Notes: generated by a model from the letters alone, not told the origin. A stretch of 64,000 bases of DNA from Salticus scenicus (GCA_963930645.1 OZ005648.1:268037830-268101829), one strand, 5' to 3'. Positions 34,728 through 46,571 are shown, numbered from the stretch's first letter. Program-made: numbers and translations.

Positions 34728-34941
34728 CCCTTTGCGGCACAAGTTAATTCAAATAACTTAAATTACACTGCCTCCAGAATTAATGAACAAAATTAAATTA
34801 AAAGAAATTTTAAGGTTAAAAAAAGGGCCTTTTCTGCTGCATCATAAACGTATATTTTTGCTAAAAAATTTACGGAGTGAGTTTTTGCAGCAGGAGCTTA
34901 ATAATTGTGTCCTCGCACCGAGGACAGTGCACCACAAAGGG
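34728..34941. mobile_element. piggyBac-like MITE (TTAA-associated)
   Basis: Starts CCCTTTGCGGCAC after TTAA (34724-34727). It ends GTGCACCACAAAGGG followed by TTTTAA, so the right TTAA is offset by two bases. The ends are inverted with about three mismatches over 15 bp. 214 bp, no ORF. Confidence 0.5.
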
Positions 34942-34947
34942 TTTTAA

Positions 34948-35466
34948 ATATAAGGAAAATATCACTTTTAAACAAGAAGTTATTTTGAAATTTGCTTTTT
35001 TTTTTTTTTTTCTTTTCTTTTCTTCTAATTTGGAAAAAATTTTTAAGAATGGAAATTATGCGTACCCGCCATAATAAATTTTTCGTGTCCTGCCTTCAAT
35101 TTTTTGCGTAATTTACACGCTATAGGGCATAAGCAGCATCGCTGTTGGTCAGGAAAAATCTGCTGTACTACATTAAGACATCTTTGCATAATAGTGATTT
35201 TCAGCTCTTGTAAATTTCTTGAAGCAACTACTGTCTTTGTGTTGTTTCAATCTTCAGATTACACAAATACTTTTGTTAGAACAATATTTATTTTCATGCA
35301 AAGAATAACTTGTAAGTCAATATGATATTTAAAGATCAAACTATTGACTTAAATGTCAATGAATGTATTTAATTTGTCTGAAATTTAATAACTTTTATAT
35401 ATTTTAAAATGTGAGGTTAGAAAAGTGTTATAAAATTCTGATATTTTAGATATTTGTAGAAAATTC

Positions 35467-35497
<31 letters not shown>

Positions 35498-35563
35498 TTT
35501 TTTATCTATAATAACATCATTAATGTTATAAATAGAAATTAATGTACAATTTAAATTTTGTAG
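34948..35563 (+). other. Sos intron, nothing recognised
   Basis: AT-rich intron leading to the Sos exon at 35564. It contains a (TA)n run at 35468-35492. No other feature seen. Confidence 0.5.
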
Positions 35564-35822
35564 CCTCGCAAATTCCCTGATTTACCTTTGAAATCACCTG
35601 GTATTAAACCTAGACTTTCAAGATTTGGAAATCATCCAACTAGTTTACCATCAGATTCTCGTAGCTTTAGTGTTAGCAATCAACATATTAATCAAGATGA
35701 TGATGATACTCAATCATTTGTTGTGACACCTCCTAATCCTTCAACACCATTGACTCCACCTTTTTCCACTGGTGGTTTGAATAGTGATCATAGTGTTTTT
35801 GCCCCTGTGATGATAGGTGCTG
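35564..35822 (+). CDS. Sos: Sos exon, start of proline-rich C-terminal tail
   Basis: Fourth and last Sos exon in the window. The acceptor is TTTTGTAG ending at 35563 and the donor is GTAAGT at 35823. It has 86 codons plus one base (phase 1). It opens with PRKFPDLPLKSPGIKPR, matching the LKSPG(I/V)(K/R)P linker after the catalytic domain of Sos. It continues through a serine- and asparagine-rich, low-complexity stretch with four aspartates, then TPPNPSTPLTPPF and DHSVFAP. In Sos this tail binds the SH3 domains of Grb2/Drk through PxxPxR motifs. No complete SH3-binding motif lies in this exon, so those must be in a later exon. Reading past 35822 meets a stop within the intron, which supports the donor call. 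Confidence 0.92.
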
Positions 35823-36059
35823 GTAAGTGTAAATTTTCTATTATTCCTTAATCTGTCAAACTGTAATATGATAAAAATTAAAGAAACCAAAATAGCTTCT
35901 CATTATTAAATAATCTGGTGTGTCACTCAAACGACTTTCTCTTGCACTGAAATTTAATACTATAAATACAGGTTGCAGATTAATAGGTATTATAAAGAGT
36001 ACTGTTATGTAAGCCTGTGTTCAACAATTCATATTAGGCTTCTGAAGAGTATTATATAA

Positions 36060-36905
36060 TAATTAGTTCTGTGTGAGGGGGGGTTACCGCCCCCTCAACC
36101 CCCCGTTTCATTAATGCACCTACATTTATATAGAATTTAATTCGGTTATTAAAAAATATTTCTCTTTTTAAAAAATAATTTATTAAAATTATTTAAAAAA
36201 ATTATCTTTTATGATAATAAAGACGATTTCCATATTAGAGAGGTAGTATAACACCAAATATCCAAAAAAAGTCCATTTTATTCTCGGGAAAAAAAAAAAA
36301 AAAAAAATTATTTCGTTAAAAGTAAAAAAAATCGATAACTTTGTTTTAAATTATCGCAGATCGATGATTCAACCATTCGTTTTAAAGGTATTGGCGAGCT
36401 CTTTTGAAAGATACCCATCATGAAAATTTACTCCCCTCGAGGGGGGACTTCACCCCCATGGGGGGAGGCGAGGAGCCTACATACACAAAATTTTTTTCCC
36501 AGTTAACTATCTCTATTACAAAAAATATATATTTGTTTCATTTGGTTTAGTGCAGTCTATAGACGTTAAACTCTACTTACCTGCAATTTCCCCCATAGAC
36601 GTAATGTATTAGAATTCTCTTGATTGTCCTTGTACATGAACCATTTGCTTGATCTTAACGAAAATCTTACTGTAGCATCCCTATATGATACACATTTAGA
36701 ATACCAAGTTTGAACTCTCTGCCATAATTTGTTTTTGAGATATGCTGATAACAGACAGACACACAGACACAGACCATTTGCTAAAAACATGTTTTTCGTA
36801 TTCAGGGGACCTCAAAACGTGTAAATATAACAAAATCTTGCGTTCGAAAATTTGACCCAAAAACAATACTTTCTCTACCTTATGGGTAAGAGAAAGTAAA
36901 AAAGT
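36060..36905. repeat. Dispersed repeat with GC hairpin and CGATAACTTTG block
   Basis: Near 36075-36105 GAGGGGGGGTTACCGCCCCC forms a C/G-rich hairpin. 36315-36500 carries AAAATCGATAACTTTG, ACCATTCGTTTTAAAGGTAT and AAAGATACCCATCATGAAAA, shared with 26905-27010 and 42200-42310. 36760-36905 is the family tail (CTCAAAACGTGTAAAT… AATACTTTCTCTACCTTATG, then AAGTAAAAAAG), also seen at 42660-42775 and 60440-60550. Confidence 0.6.
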
Positions 36906-36909
36906 TATT

Positions 36910-38289
36910 TCTATAAACAAATTAAAAATATAATACTTTGAAACTTAAATAATTTAATATATGATAAGAAACATTTTTAAAGATATAATATTCCTATATC
37001 TGTTTTCTGCATCAGTTACTTTACTAAGAAGTAATATATTTATGTCCGTAATGAATATCTATTCAGAATTTCTGCAAATATATATATATTAGACATGTGC
37101 TGGAGCTCCATATCTGTATCCGTAGGTATTTGTGAGAAAAAGAAGATCCATATCTGGATCAGTTTTTTTCCTTCAACGAATCTAATATGGATCTTTTGTA
37201 AAAATTTTGGAGAAAATAGAAAGAAACTGTTATAAATCATTGGTGTATAAATAATATAATAATTTCTTTTTGTTATTAATTTAGTCTTTGTAATGAAAAA
37301 TAGAAAAAAAAAATTTAAATCATTGTTAAATTTTAAAGTTGGTAACATACATGCAGTAATAGGTATTAAACATGTTCACGTGTATTTTAGTAACAGTACA
37401 AAAAGACTGTTGTGTTATGATTAACAGCCTATCAGCCGATATGCACTCAAATGAATTCAGCATAGCTTATCGTTTTAACTGTTTTATATATCAAGTTTGA
37501 TGTGCTTATACACTATAGAACAGTGGTCGCCAACCAGTGGTCTACAAAAAAGTCTTAAAGTTATTATTATTATTATTATTTATATATATATATAAACATT
37601 CAGTCTATAAGTTAAAATGTTATATGTGTATAACATTTTTATAATGACTGGTTCATCTATAATTCATATTACTGTGTATTTTTATATTATATTAGATTTT
37701 CTTAAGTATGGTAATCATATTATGTTTGTATCACTTAAGATAGAAAATTTAAAAATAAATGAAAATTTAAAAATAAATGTTCATAATGTTTTCATATTGC
37801 CCACCAACATGATGGTGAGGTTTGTAAACCCTTTGTATCAGTCCAAGGCAATGGAGAGATTTTTGCAATAATTCATAAAAATTTTTCTTCCTCTTCAATA
37901 ATCAAGTTAATAATACTTGGAAAATTTTGTTTACCTACCAGGTAAGATCCCACATTCTTGGACGCAAGAATGGGGGACCTCTCTTGGACGGGGGGGGGGG
38001 GGGATATGAAATATAAGAAATAAAAAGAAGTAAGAATTAAATTAACATTTTCAGGGTATTCTGGTTATATTTCAAAGTAATATTGCAAAATAAATTAAAG
38101 GAGATTTCATATTAAGCTGTAAGATTAAAAGCATAAAAAATAATGAATGCTAAGTCCAGTTGCGATCATGTGAAATAAACAAGTAATCATTTTAAGTATT
38201 TTGATGTCTGGAAATAGCTTTATAATTGGCCTGGAAATTAAGTTAATAAGCAATAAGCGCCAAACAGATGCAAAGCAATAAATAAGGAT
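36910..38289 (+). other. Intron, little recognised
   Basis: A hAT-like terminus (CAGTGGTCGCCAACCAGTGG) lies at 37522 without an identified partner. (TTA)n and (TA)n runs occur around 37560-37600, and a poly-G run lies at 37988. No coding sequence recognised. Confidence 0.4.
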
Positions 38290-38780
38290 TTTAATTAATT
38301 GGCGAGTCGGCAAAGGAGAGCACCGACCAGATTCCCGATGTCTGCGGAATATAAAATTTTAACCTATAGTACACAATGAAAAGGCGTTGGTGTTGAATAA
38401 AATAACCAATTAAAGAAAATGGGTTGGGTTGAGAAAGACGCCAAGTTACGCCAAAAATTACGGGTACAAAACACGAAACTCGAAAAATTAGAGAGAGCTT
38501 TTTGGAGATCTTTGAACTATCAGTTGCTAAGAACTAACTAGTACGCCGGCCTCGGGGCCCTGCCCCCGAGGTCCGGAAATACCACGGCGATTTTCGATAA
38601 TAACGTCCAGCAAAACACCGTACTCCATTGCCTTCACCCACCTTCAGTCATGCCTTGGAATTAATAAAGTCAATGAAAGCTAACTACTGAGTGATTATTG
38701 TGCCTAGACTGCAAGTGTGCAATTTAATGACTCTAGAATCAGGTGTAATACTCCTAGAACACCCGCAGAGCCCCACAGCA
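38290..38780 (+). other. GC-richer LTR-like island with a 39-codon frame
   Basis: The segment stands out from its AT-rich surroundings. TGGCGAGTCGGCAAAGGAG at 38301 resembles a primer-binding leader. An ATG at 38419 opens a 39-codon frame beginning MGWVEKDAKLRQK, helix-like and charged. 38550-38575 holds the hairpin CCTCGGGGC/GCCCCCGAGG. 38655-38720 has ATTAATAAAGTCAATG followed by a GAGTGATTATTGTGCC stretch, reminiscent of an LTR polyadenylation/R-U5 region. No duplicate LTR is found, so this is only a suggestion of a decayed LTR element. Confidence 0.3.
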
Positions 38781-38997
38781 ATATTATGACAATAATTAAT
38801 TATATTACATATATATATAATAAAGATGATCTATTAAGCATAGTAGAAGCCAAGCATATATATATATATATTTTTTTTTTATGTATTATTAGAAGCTGTA
38901 GTGACATTAATTTTAACTTCAGAGTTTCTTAAAGCCCCTCATACTCGAAACATTAAACTTCAGATTTTTCTGAATGAGAGAAAAGATAAATGGAATA

Positions 38998-39928
38998 CGA
39001 GGTGTGGCTATTAAATAACGAGACTATTGCTGTAAAACATTTTATTTTAAGTGTATACATATTTAATTATTATCACCTTCAATATACACCCCTCCTCTAT
39101 CCCTACAACGCTCCATGCGAATTTTCCATTGTTCGAAACAGTGCTGGAAGTCTTGTCCTGTAAGCTTCTGCATGAGGCGTGCCGCTTTTTCTTTCACATC
39201 TTTAACTGACTCAAATTGTATTCCTTTTAATGCAGATTTAACTTTGGGGAACGGATAAAAGTCACATGGGGCCAGGTCAAGCGAATAAGGCGGACGGTCT
39301 AAAACTGGGATGTTGTATTTGGCTAGAAAAGCCTTGACAGACAATGACGTGTGAGCCGGCGCGTTATCTTCATGGAGAACCCATGACTAGTTCTTCCACA
39401 ATTCGGGCCGTTTTTTCCTTACCTCTTCACGGAGTTCAGCAAGCACCTCAAGATAGTAATGTTGATTAATAGTTTGACATTCAGGAACCCAGTGAAGGTA
39501 CATAATACCATGAATGTCGAGAAAAATTATCATCATCGCTTTGAATTTCGGTCATCATCTCCAAAGTCTCCTCAGCCATCTTGGAAATGCTTGAACCACT
39601 CATAAACTCGCGCACGTGATAAACATTCATCGCCATAAACTTGTTTTAATGAAAGATAAGTTTCACTAGCGGTTTCACCAAGTTTCACGTGAAATTTCAC
39701 GACAATTCGTTACTCTACTTTTACACTTATCACGTTTCTTCGGCAAAACGAAACAAACACCTCTTATACAAATGAAGGTTACGGCCAGACTGATTTCTCT
39801 ACAAACACGTGAGGTGCTGCAATCGAAAGAGAAGGCTTTACGCTACACAGCTGTCGGTCGCTCGGATTTGGCTCATATGTAGTTCATATGTAGCAGCAAT
39901 AGTCTCGTTATTTAATAGCCACACCTCG
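38998..39928 (-). mobile_element. Internally deleted mariner with perfect 35-bp TIRs
   Basis: 931-bp element between TA dinucleotides (38996-38997, 39929-39930). The terminal inverted repeats are identical over 35 bp, beginning CGAGGTGTGGCTATTAAATA (38998-39032 and 39894-39928). Transposase remnants lie on the - strand. An N-terminal DNA-binding segment at about 39705-39560 contains a VKLGETASETYLSLKQ stretch and ends at a stop. A catalytic segment at 39540-39063 contains HEDNAPAHTS with the second catalytic Asp and LAPCDFYPF with the third. In-frame stops occur, including TAG at 39387-39389. The region with the first catalytic Asp is deleted. Perfect ends with a broken gene suggest recent mobilisation in trans. 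Confidence 0.9.
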
Positions 39929-39930
39929 TA

Positions 39931-41049
39931 TCTCTATCACAAAAATTTAATTGTAAGTATCACGCATAGAATTTCTGATCTACATTTAACTATAAATTCT
40001 TCTAAATTTATTAGAATTTTCTATTAGATGTCAATAATCTAACAATATAATTTAGAGGAGAATGCAGGGGCAGACTGGGTCTTTTGGAAAGGTGCATACA
40101 TTGGATTTTCAGAGGGCGCAAGTCGTCCATTACTTAGTTATACATAACGGAAAGAGGATAGTTTAGATGTTTTCAAATAAATAGTAATATCTTACATAAT
40201 TATCTGCGAAATTTGCGTGTTTTTGTGTTTGTTGCTCAGCATTCCTTTATTCTCAAGTTAATTATCGAGAATAATTATCTTGTCCATTATCGAGTTAATC
40301 GGCTTGATTAATTCAATTAAAAATTTTCAAACTACGAATTAAAGTAAAAATGCTATTCTGCGTACAAAATATTTTTTCACATATTTTGCTAACAAACATT
40401 CTAAGAAGCATCCATCAAGTAATGAAAAAGTAAAAATGAAACATCTCAAAAGAAGTTTTTGCAATTAAAAGTTAAAAGTTATTAAACAACTAAAGTTATT
40501 AAACAAAATGCCGCTTCATGTGCATTCTGGAGCAACATCACCTGTAGCCTTCTACAGAAAGTGTTGGCTAGTGCAAAAGTATTCTCAGAAACAAGAAGCT
40601 TTCAAAAAATAGAAATGTTCAAGATAAAAAAGAGAGAAAGAAAGGATTGAGATTTCCACTATCCCTCTGATGGGGGAAATGTCAACGAGTTTCACAATAT
40701 CTTTAAGCGTTTATTGTCTGTTCAGAATTGCTGATAGTAACTATTGCAGCAGAAACAGAAAATAACATTTTGTGTTCTAGTCCGAAGTGACAAAGAAGAA
40801 CTGAAATATAAAAATAATGAAAATTTTGAAATTTTTATAATAATGATATGGAATTTCGAGAATTCATTTAAAAATGTGACATGCGATATGGACAAGGCAT
40901 GCAAATATAAAACTAATACAGTAGAACCTCAGTCCATTTTTTTCACGGGGTGCGTAAAAAAAAAATGATAAAGCGGGAAAATGACATGCGATTTATAGTC
41001 AAAACACGGAGGAAAAAATATTTATGGATTAAAACACTCAATGTTTACA
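39931..41049 (+). other. Intron, little recognised
   Basis: hAT-like wording (CAGGGGCAGACTGGG) at 40067 and a pogo-like terminus (CAGTAGAACCTCAGTCC) at 40919, neither with a confirmed partner end. No coding sequence recognised. Confidence 0.4.
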
Positions 41050-41961
41050 GTATACTACTAATAAAAACTAATATTCATTTCAAACTTGCTTTATGAGATT
41101 CTAGAACATGTAAAGAAATAGAATTGTTAAATATTTCTTGCTGATGTAATTATTTTTTGCCCTTCCCCCCCCCCCCCCTCCTTTCATTTATCTCCAACTA
41201 GTGATCAGCAATCAAATGTTCTGCAGAAGTCTTTTGTTTCCTAATCTTCATCATTCTTTACCTTTATATTATCATCTGCAACATAAATGATAATATTAAT
41301 TTTAAACTTCTTTCATTAGATTCTAAAAGTAGAGTTGAAAGAGTTTAATATTTCTTACTCTGTAATTATTTTTGTATCCCCCTCCCCCCCTTCCCTGGAT
41401 TGTGATCAATGATCAATTCTAAAAACAATAAAGCAATGGAAGTGCTCAATATTTCTCACTTATATAATTATTTTTAGATCTTTATTGCTGAATTTAAAGA
41501 ATCTGTTTATTTTTCCTCAATTAAATTAAATATTTGTATGTCATATTTATATCAAATGTGTAAACATGGGGAAAAAAATGAAGAATAAAAATTTTTTCCA
41601 AATCAATTTAAGAAAATTAATATTCAGTTGGTTTTATGCACGTTTGAAACTGATAATTAGCTACTGCTATTTTTTTTTTATATGTATGATTAATGTACAT
41701 ACACAAAAATCATATTCTATTTATTTAAAAAATTAATTATACTTTAACTTAACTAAGTTTTTTGTCTATTGTTAAATAAATTTCTTACAGATTCTGTTTT
41801 GTAGATATTTATATGTTGAAGAGGAATAACTTCATTTAAAACTTTTATAGATTGCTTCTAAATATTAAAATTGTAAAACTGTATTGCTTATTACGTCAAA
41901 GAGGGAAAAAAAGTGTTTAAAAAAAAAAAAAAAACTTTTTTTTATTAAAATTGGTTGGCAA
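41050..41961. mobile_element. 5'-truncated copy of the CATACTTGCCAAC repeat
   Basis: Matches 54537-55402 almost throughout: CATTTCAAACTTGCTTTATG, TGATCAGCAATCAAATG, TTCCTCAATTAAATTAAATA, ending TTGGTTGGCAAGT. It contains two ~180-bp monomers. The left inverted end is missing. Confidence 0.7.
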
Positions 41962-42153
41962 GTCTGCATTATGTACATTTATATGAAATTTTGTCCTATA
42001 CTGCCATGTTAAAAATTTAGAAAAAATGCAATCACAGCGCCACCTGTTGAGCGATTGATCCCCAAGTGTAATCAGCACTAGTTTATGTCAGGGACCAACT
42101 AAATTCCAAGTTTAGTTAAATTTCATTTTTAAAAAAATATGATTTTTTTTTCC

Positions 42154-42186
<33 letters not shown>

Positions 42187-42775
42187 TTAAAGAAAAAGAA
42201 TAAAATAAAAAAAATCAATAACTTTGTTTAAAATTATCACAGATTTATAGTTCATTCCTTTTAAAGGTATTGACGAGACCTTTCGAAAGATACCCATCTT
42301 GAAACTTTACCCCCCCCCCCCCCCCTCCCCCTCGATGCCCCCACATGCACAAAAAAAAAAAAAAAAAAAATTATAGTTAACTACTACTATTATCAATAAT
42401 CAATATTAATTTTACAATCATGAGTTTAAAATAACTCTCATTATGCACATTTATATGAAATTTTGTCCTATACTGCCATGTTAAAAGTTTACATAAAATG
42501 TGATCGCAGCTCCACCTGTGAAGCAATTGATCCCCAAATCTAATCAGCACCAGTTTATGTCAGGGTGCAGCTAAATACCAAGTTTGGTTAAATTTCATTC
42601 ATTGGTTCGTGAGGTACAGTGTCCACAAAAATCATGATACACACAGAGACATTTTCTAAAAACTATGAATTTGTGTTCAGGACATCCCAAAACGTGTAAA
42701 TCCGTCAAAAAACGAGGTCGAAAATTTTCATGAATCCAATACTTTCCCTATATTACAATAGAAGAAAGTAAAAAT
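41962..42775. repeat. Dispersed non-coding repeat with CTCF-like wording and conserved tail
   Basis: Two copies of a block with GAAATTTTGTCCTATACTGC and CAGCGCCACCTGTTGAG (42035) or its decayed form (42505), ending in CAACTAAATTCCAAG-like wording. Between them is the ATAACTTTG…TTTCGAAAGATACCCATC block (42210-42310) with a poly-C run. The tail 42650-42775 ends AGAAGAAAGTAAAAATATTT. Related copies are at 26700-27010, 36315-36905 and 60440-60550. Confidence 0.6.
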
Positions 42776-43419
42776 ATTTAAGTGAAATTTAATTTAGTAT
42801 ATATATAATAGATATTTTAAACAAACAATGGAGTTTCTTTTTTTGCATTTAATAAAAAAAAATCTAAATATTTTATTGGCTGCATTCAAATTGAACCAAC
42901 CAACCACCAGCCCTGCAAAACCAAATAACACCTATTCTGAATTCTGAGAAATGTAAAAGAAATGCATGTATCACAGAGTAAAAAATAGTTCGATTTTCAA
43001 ACTGAGTTATAAAAAATGTTTTCTGAGGGAAAAGGGAGATATCAGGCACATCAGATAAAAGCGATTAATATCATATATTAATAATCAGCTTTCACCTGAG
43101 CCATTTTCGAGAAAAATTTATACTACCCATAGGTTTTACATTTACAAGTTAAATACGCCATATCCGATCTCAAAATCTATTGCACATTGAAATGTAGAAA
43201 TTTCATGGTAGGATCAGACAGAAGATAAAGGACTATTTTGAAAAGATCAGAACATGACCTCCCATATTTCTTGAGATATTACGTTTCGGCTTCCAGCTTT
43301 TTCTTTGATCTCAAACTGACTGTATATATGTGTCGCAGTTTTCGTTCGTATTTTTCGCTGAGTGTTGTGGCGTTAGTTTGTTTTTCCACTTGCGTCACTT
43401 GAGACTCTACCGCGTCTCA
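42776..43419 (+). other. Intron, nothing recognised
   Basis: AT-rich sequence without a convincing ORF, inverted repeat or tandem repeat. Confidence 0.4.
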
Positions 43420-44500
43420 TGATAGAATGAAACCTCCCATAAGGGACGCCTCTACTTAAGGGATGATTTCTCTGGTCCCAGTCCCTTTGAATAGGAACCT
43501 TAATATGATTACCTCTGGCTAAGGGACATCCAAAAATTCCAAAATAAAAATTTTGAGACTTTAGCAACAATTTTCGAACACGTGGAAGAAGATTTTGTGG
43601 TAAAGGAAACATAAAAGAGTGAAATTTATTAAACTTTCTATTTTGAAGAATAGTTTTCAGTGTAGAAAAGGGAACAATACAGGAAGAAACAGCCAGACCA
43701 TTATCTGCAACCCCTGACTGTGTTACTTTGTTGTAACATAGAAAAAGAATTCAAGCAACTACTTATGATTGGGAAGGCCAAGAAAAGAAACCTTGATGCT
43801 TCAAAAACATTAACCCAAAAGCTTTATCAGTACATTTGTATTCCAATAAAAAGTCATGGATCACTCAAGACATTATGTCAGAATGACTGATAGATTTAGA
43901 TGAAAGAAAGTAAAAAAAAAAAAAAAAAATTGCTTTTTCTTGATAACGCATCATCGCACCCAACCAATTTAAAATTTAAATTTGTGAAATTAGCATTCTT
44001 CCCATCAAATGCAACTTCATTACTGAAAACTTTAGATTAAGGCATAAACTGGAGCTTCAAGGTTCGACACAGAAAAAAATTTCTGTAACATGAAATTTCA
44101 CAAACTACATCTGAAAACAGTGATAAATTTGCAACATACTTGTGTCATTGTTTTGGATGCAATACAGTGGATCACTACGACTGTTAAATATGTATCCTAA
44201 AGTTGAAAAAGAAGGTTTTGATACATCTATTTTAACTATGTCTGATGAAAACATTGAAGAAAAAGAATCGTCTGAATTGAACTTCCTGAAATAAGTTGCC
44301 TAAAAGTAAATGAATATCTGTGTGTTGATGAAAATTTGTCCACTGATGAGACAAATGAGAATTCCAGAGCTTTGGTATTGCCTGTAGATCATGAAAAAAT
44401 TCCTAGAGAAATACGAGAATAGTGAAGAAGAAGCTATAGATGAGAAAAATTGGGAATTCCAAAGCTATGAAGATGCCTTAAAATACACTTCACAGCTAAA
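43420..44500 (+). pseudogene. pogo/Tigger-type transposase pseudogene
   Basis: The probable left terminus near 43423 reads GAAACCTCCCATAAGGGACG, like Tigger ends. Further in, broken + strand frames around 43840-44200 read KSWITQDIMSEWLIDLDER, then LLFLDNASSHPTNLKFK with the second catalytic Asp, FFPSNATSLLK, TLD.GINWSFKV (stop where Gln is usual) and VLDAIQWI-like wording. This order matches the DDE core of the jerky/TIGD transposases. Stops and frame changes occur throughout, and 43910-43930 carries a poly-A insertion. No intact ORF. Confidence 0.75.
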
Positions 44501-45240
44501 AAAATTTGTTTAAATAATGGTGTTTAGGAAGGTTTTAAAAGGATAAGGGTGTTTAATATCCATTTGAGGGGGGAAAAAAATGCTTTGTAATGTACATGCT
44601 TGTTTAAAAAAAAAATTACGGATTATTTTAAATAAATTTTTTCTCAGTTTCTTTTAAAATTTCAGTTATTTTATTAATTGAGAGATTTATGCATTCTGTT
44701 ATTCTATATAAGAAATTTAAAAAACTGGATTTTAAATGGGTTCTATTTTATACTGCATTCTGAGTCTTTAAAGTTTGATGTTACCTGTATTTCTGTTTAA
44801 ATTAAATTTCTTAAGGACAGTTTGACTTATGTACTATGTTATAAAAAAGTACCAGAGTACAAAACTTTGAATAAACACCATCTAGTGCTGTGTATTGAAA
44901 GTTTTGTACTTATTATATACTATCAGACATGCCAAGTCTCCTGCTTTTTGCTTGATTTTCCACTCATTTCGCCTGCTTGTCTGATGTAATTTTTATCTGT
45001 CCCTCTTAGCATAATTTATGCTTAAAATTTGTGGGATTGGGTAAAAAAATTTGAAAGAAAATTGAAATTTATCTTGCCCTGCAATTTATCAAATTCAGTT
45101 TGAATGTGATTTACTATACAATGCTTCGAAACTAATTTTTGCTAAGAATAAATTTTTAGCTTTCATTTTTGCATAATGAAAAATGTCTTATTATTAAATA
45201 TATATATATATATAATCCTACTATCTCTCTATTTTAAACT
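44501..45240 (+). other. Intron, nothing recognised
   Basis: AT-rich sequence. A short GCCAAGTCTCCTGCTTTTTGC stretch at 44931 resembles the start of the TTGCCAAC-type repeats. No coding sequence. Confidence 0.4.
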
Positions 45241-45324
45241 CTTCAGTCACTAATAGTAACATCTTCAGTTTAACTAATAATAACCTTATTATTGATAATT
45301 GAAAAATACATAATTACTATAAAA

Positions 45325-45628
45325 CAGGGGTGCAGAATATGTCCGAACGCCCGAACAAGGTTCGGGGGAAATTTAAACTGACTGGGGAAATTTTGAATAT
45401 TTTTTTAAGAGAAAATAAAAATGTAAATCAAAAATAACAATTTGCTACTTTGAAGTGCTTATACACTAACAGCGATATTTTTATGTTACACTGTATACTT
45501 ATTCTCTTAAAGATTTATTACATAGAACAAATGACTTTGTATAGCAAAGTAGATTTTTGCATTATTGAGGGAAATTTATACTGTGTTTGGGGGAAATTTC
45601 CGAGGTTTGAACATTTTCTGCACCCCTA
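45325..45628. mobile_element. MITE with CAGGGGTGCAGAA ends inserted in an RT element
   Basis: The left end CAGGGGTGCAGAATATGTCC and right end TTTTCTGCACCCCTA are inverted repeats. Flanks CTATAAAA (45317-45324) and CTATGAAC (45629-45636) agree at six of eight positions, suggesting an old 8-bp duplication and a hAT origin. The reverse-transcriptase reading frame is recognisable on both sides, so the MITE split it. Confidence 0.7.
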
Positions 45629-46571
45629 CTATGAACTATTTCAACTTCCCTTTAATAACTTTAATTATCCTTATATAGTTCTCATATCTAAGTTTCACAA
45701 ATCTCCAATTAAATTTCGCACTGTCACTGTTGGGTGTAACACTTATAACAACAATGCTGATAAAGCTCTACTGGATATTCTAAAACAAATTTACAATTGT
45801 ACTTGCAAAGTTGATAATTTACACTGTCTTAAAAATAGCTTTCAATTAATTCAATACATCAAATCGCTCGATTCAATAGACAATATTATGACTTTTGACT
45901 TTCAAGATCTTTTCAATAATATTGAGTTATCAGATCTTAGTAATATCATTTACAGTCTTTTTCAAGAATATAAAGCTCAAATTAATCTTCCTCACAATTT
46001 TAAAGCAGAAAAATTTAAAACGCTTCTTAACTTTGTTATCCATAATATCTTCCACAACAACGATATCTATTTGCAACAATTAGGCATCCCACAAGGAGGT
46101 TGTAGCTCCAGTATTTTGGCAGATCTCTATCTTTATTATTATGAAAAGCAAATTTGCAGTGATGATGTTCGATTTTATCGTTACATCGGTGATATTATTG
46201 TATTTTATCTCAACAAGCACTCACAAAATGACTTTTCCTTCAATTATCCACCTAATTTAAAGCTAACTCAAAATACTCTAACTAATCAATCAATTAACTT
46301 TTTAGATCTCAAAATAATCATCGATGGTAATAAAATTTACACAGATATCGATGACAAACGGCAAGATTTTAGTTTTAAAGTAAATTTATTTACACATTTT
46401 AATTCATGTCTGCATCTCTCAGTATTTAGAAACATCATCATTAACCATTTATTTCGAATTAATCATTTATGTTCTGCAAAGTTTAAAAACAAGAATATTA
46501 ATAACCTGATCACAGCCACTGCTAAAATGGGTTTTCCTAAAAACTTTGTATTTTCTATTTTATATCCTTAA
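45629..46571 (+). pseudogene. Reverse transcriptase fragment with lost catalytic Asp
   Basis: Open for about 313 codons to TAA at 46569. Motifs in order: ISKFHKSPIKFRTVTVG (about 45687-45735); motif A with MTFDFQDLFNNIELSDL; motif B-like GIPQGGCSSSILADLYLYYY; motif C FYRYIGDIIVF, where the expected Y-x-D-D has Gly for the first Asp; then SINFLDLKI and DDKRQDFSF. The FLDLKI and DKR(D)DF blocks link it to the large animal RT group with Penelope-like architecture, but I cannot name the family. The codons upstream of 45629 belong to the inserted MITE. Farther upstream (45240-45316) an RT-frame continuation contains a stop. The catalytic substitution makes this copy inactive. Confidence 0.75.

Noticed and set aside
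45450..45628. N-terminal extension of the RT open frame
   Set aside because: It reads through the inserted MITE and starts at a TTG, so it is not part of the original RT protein.
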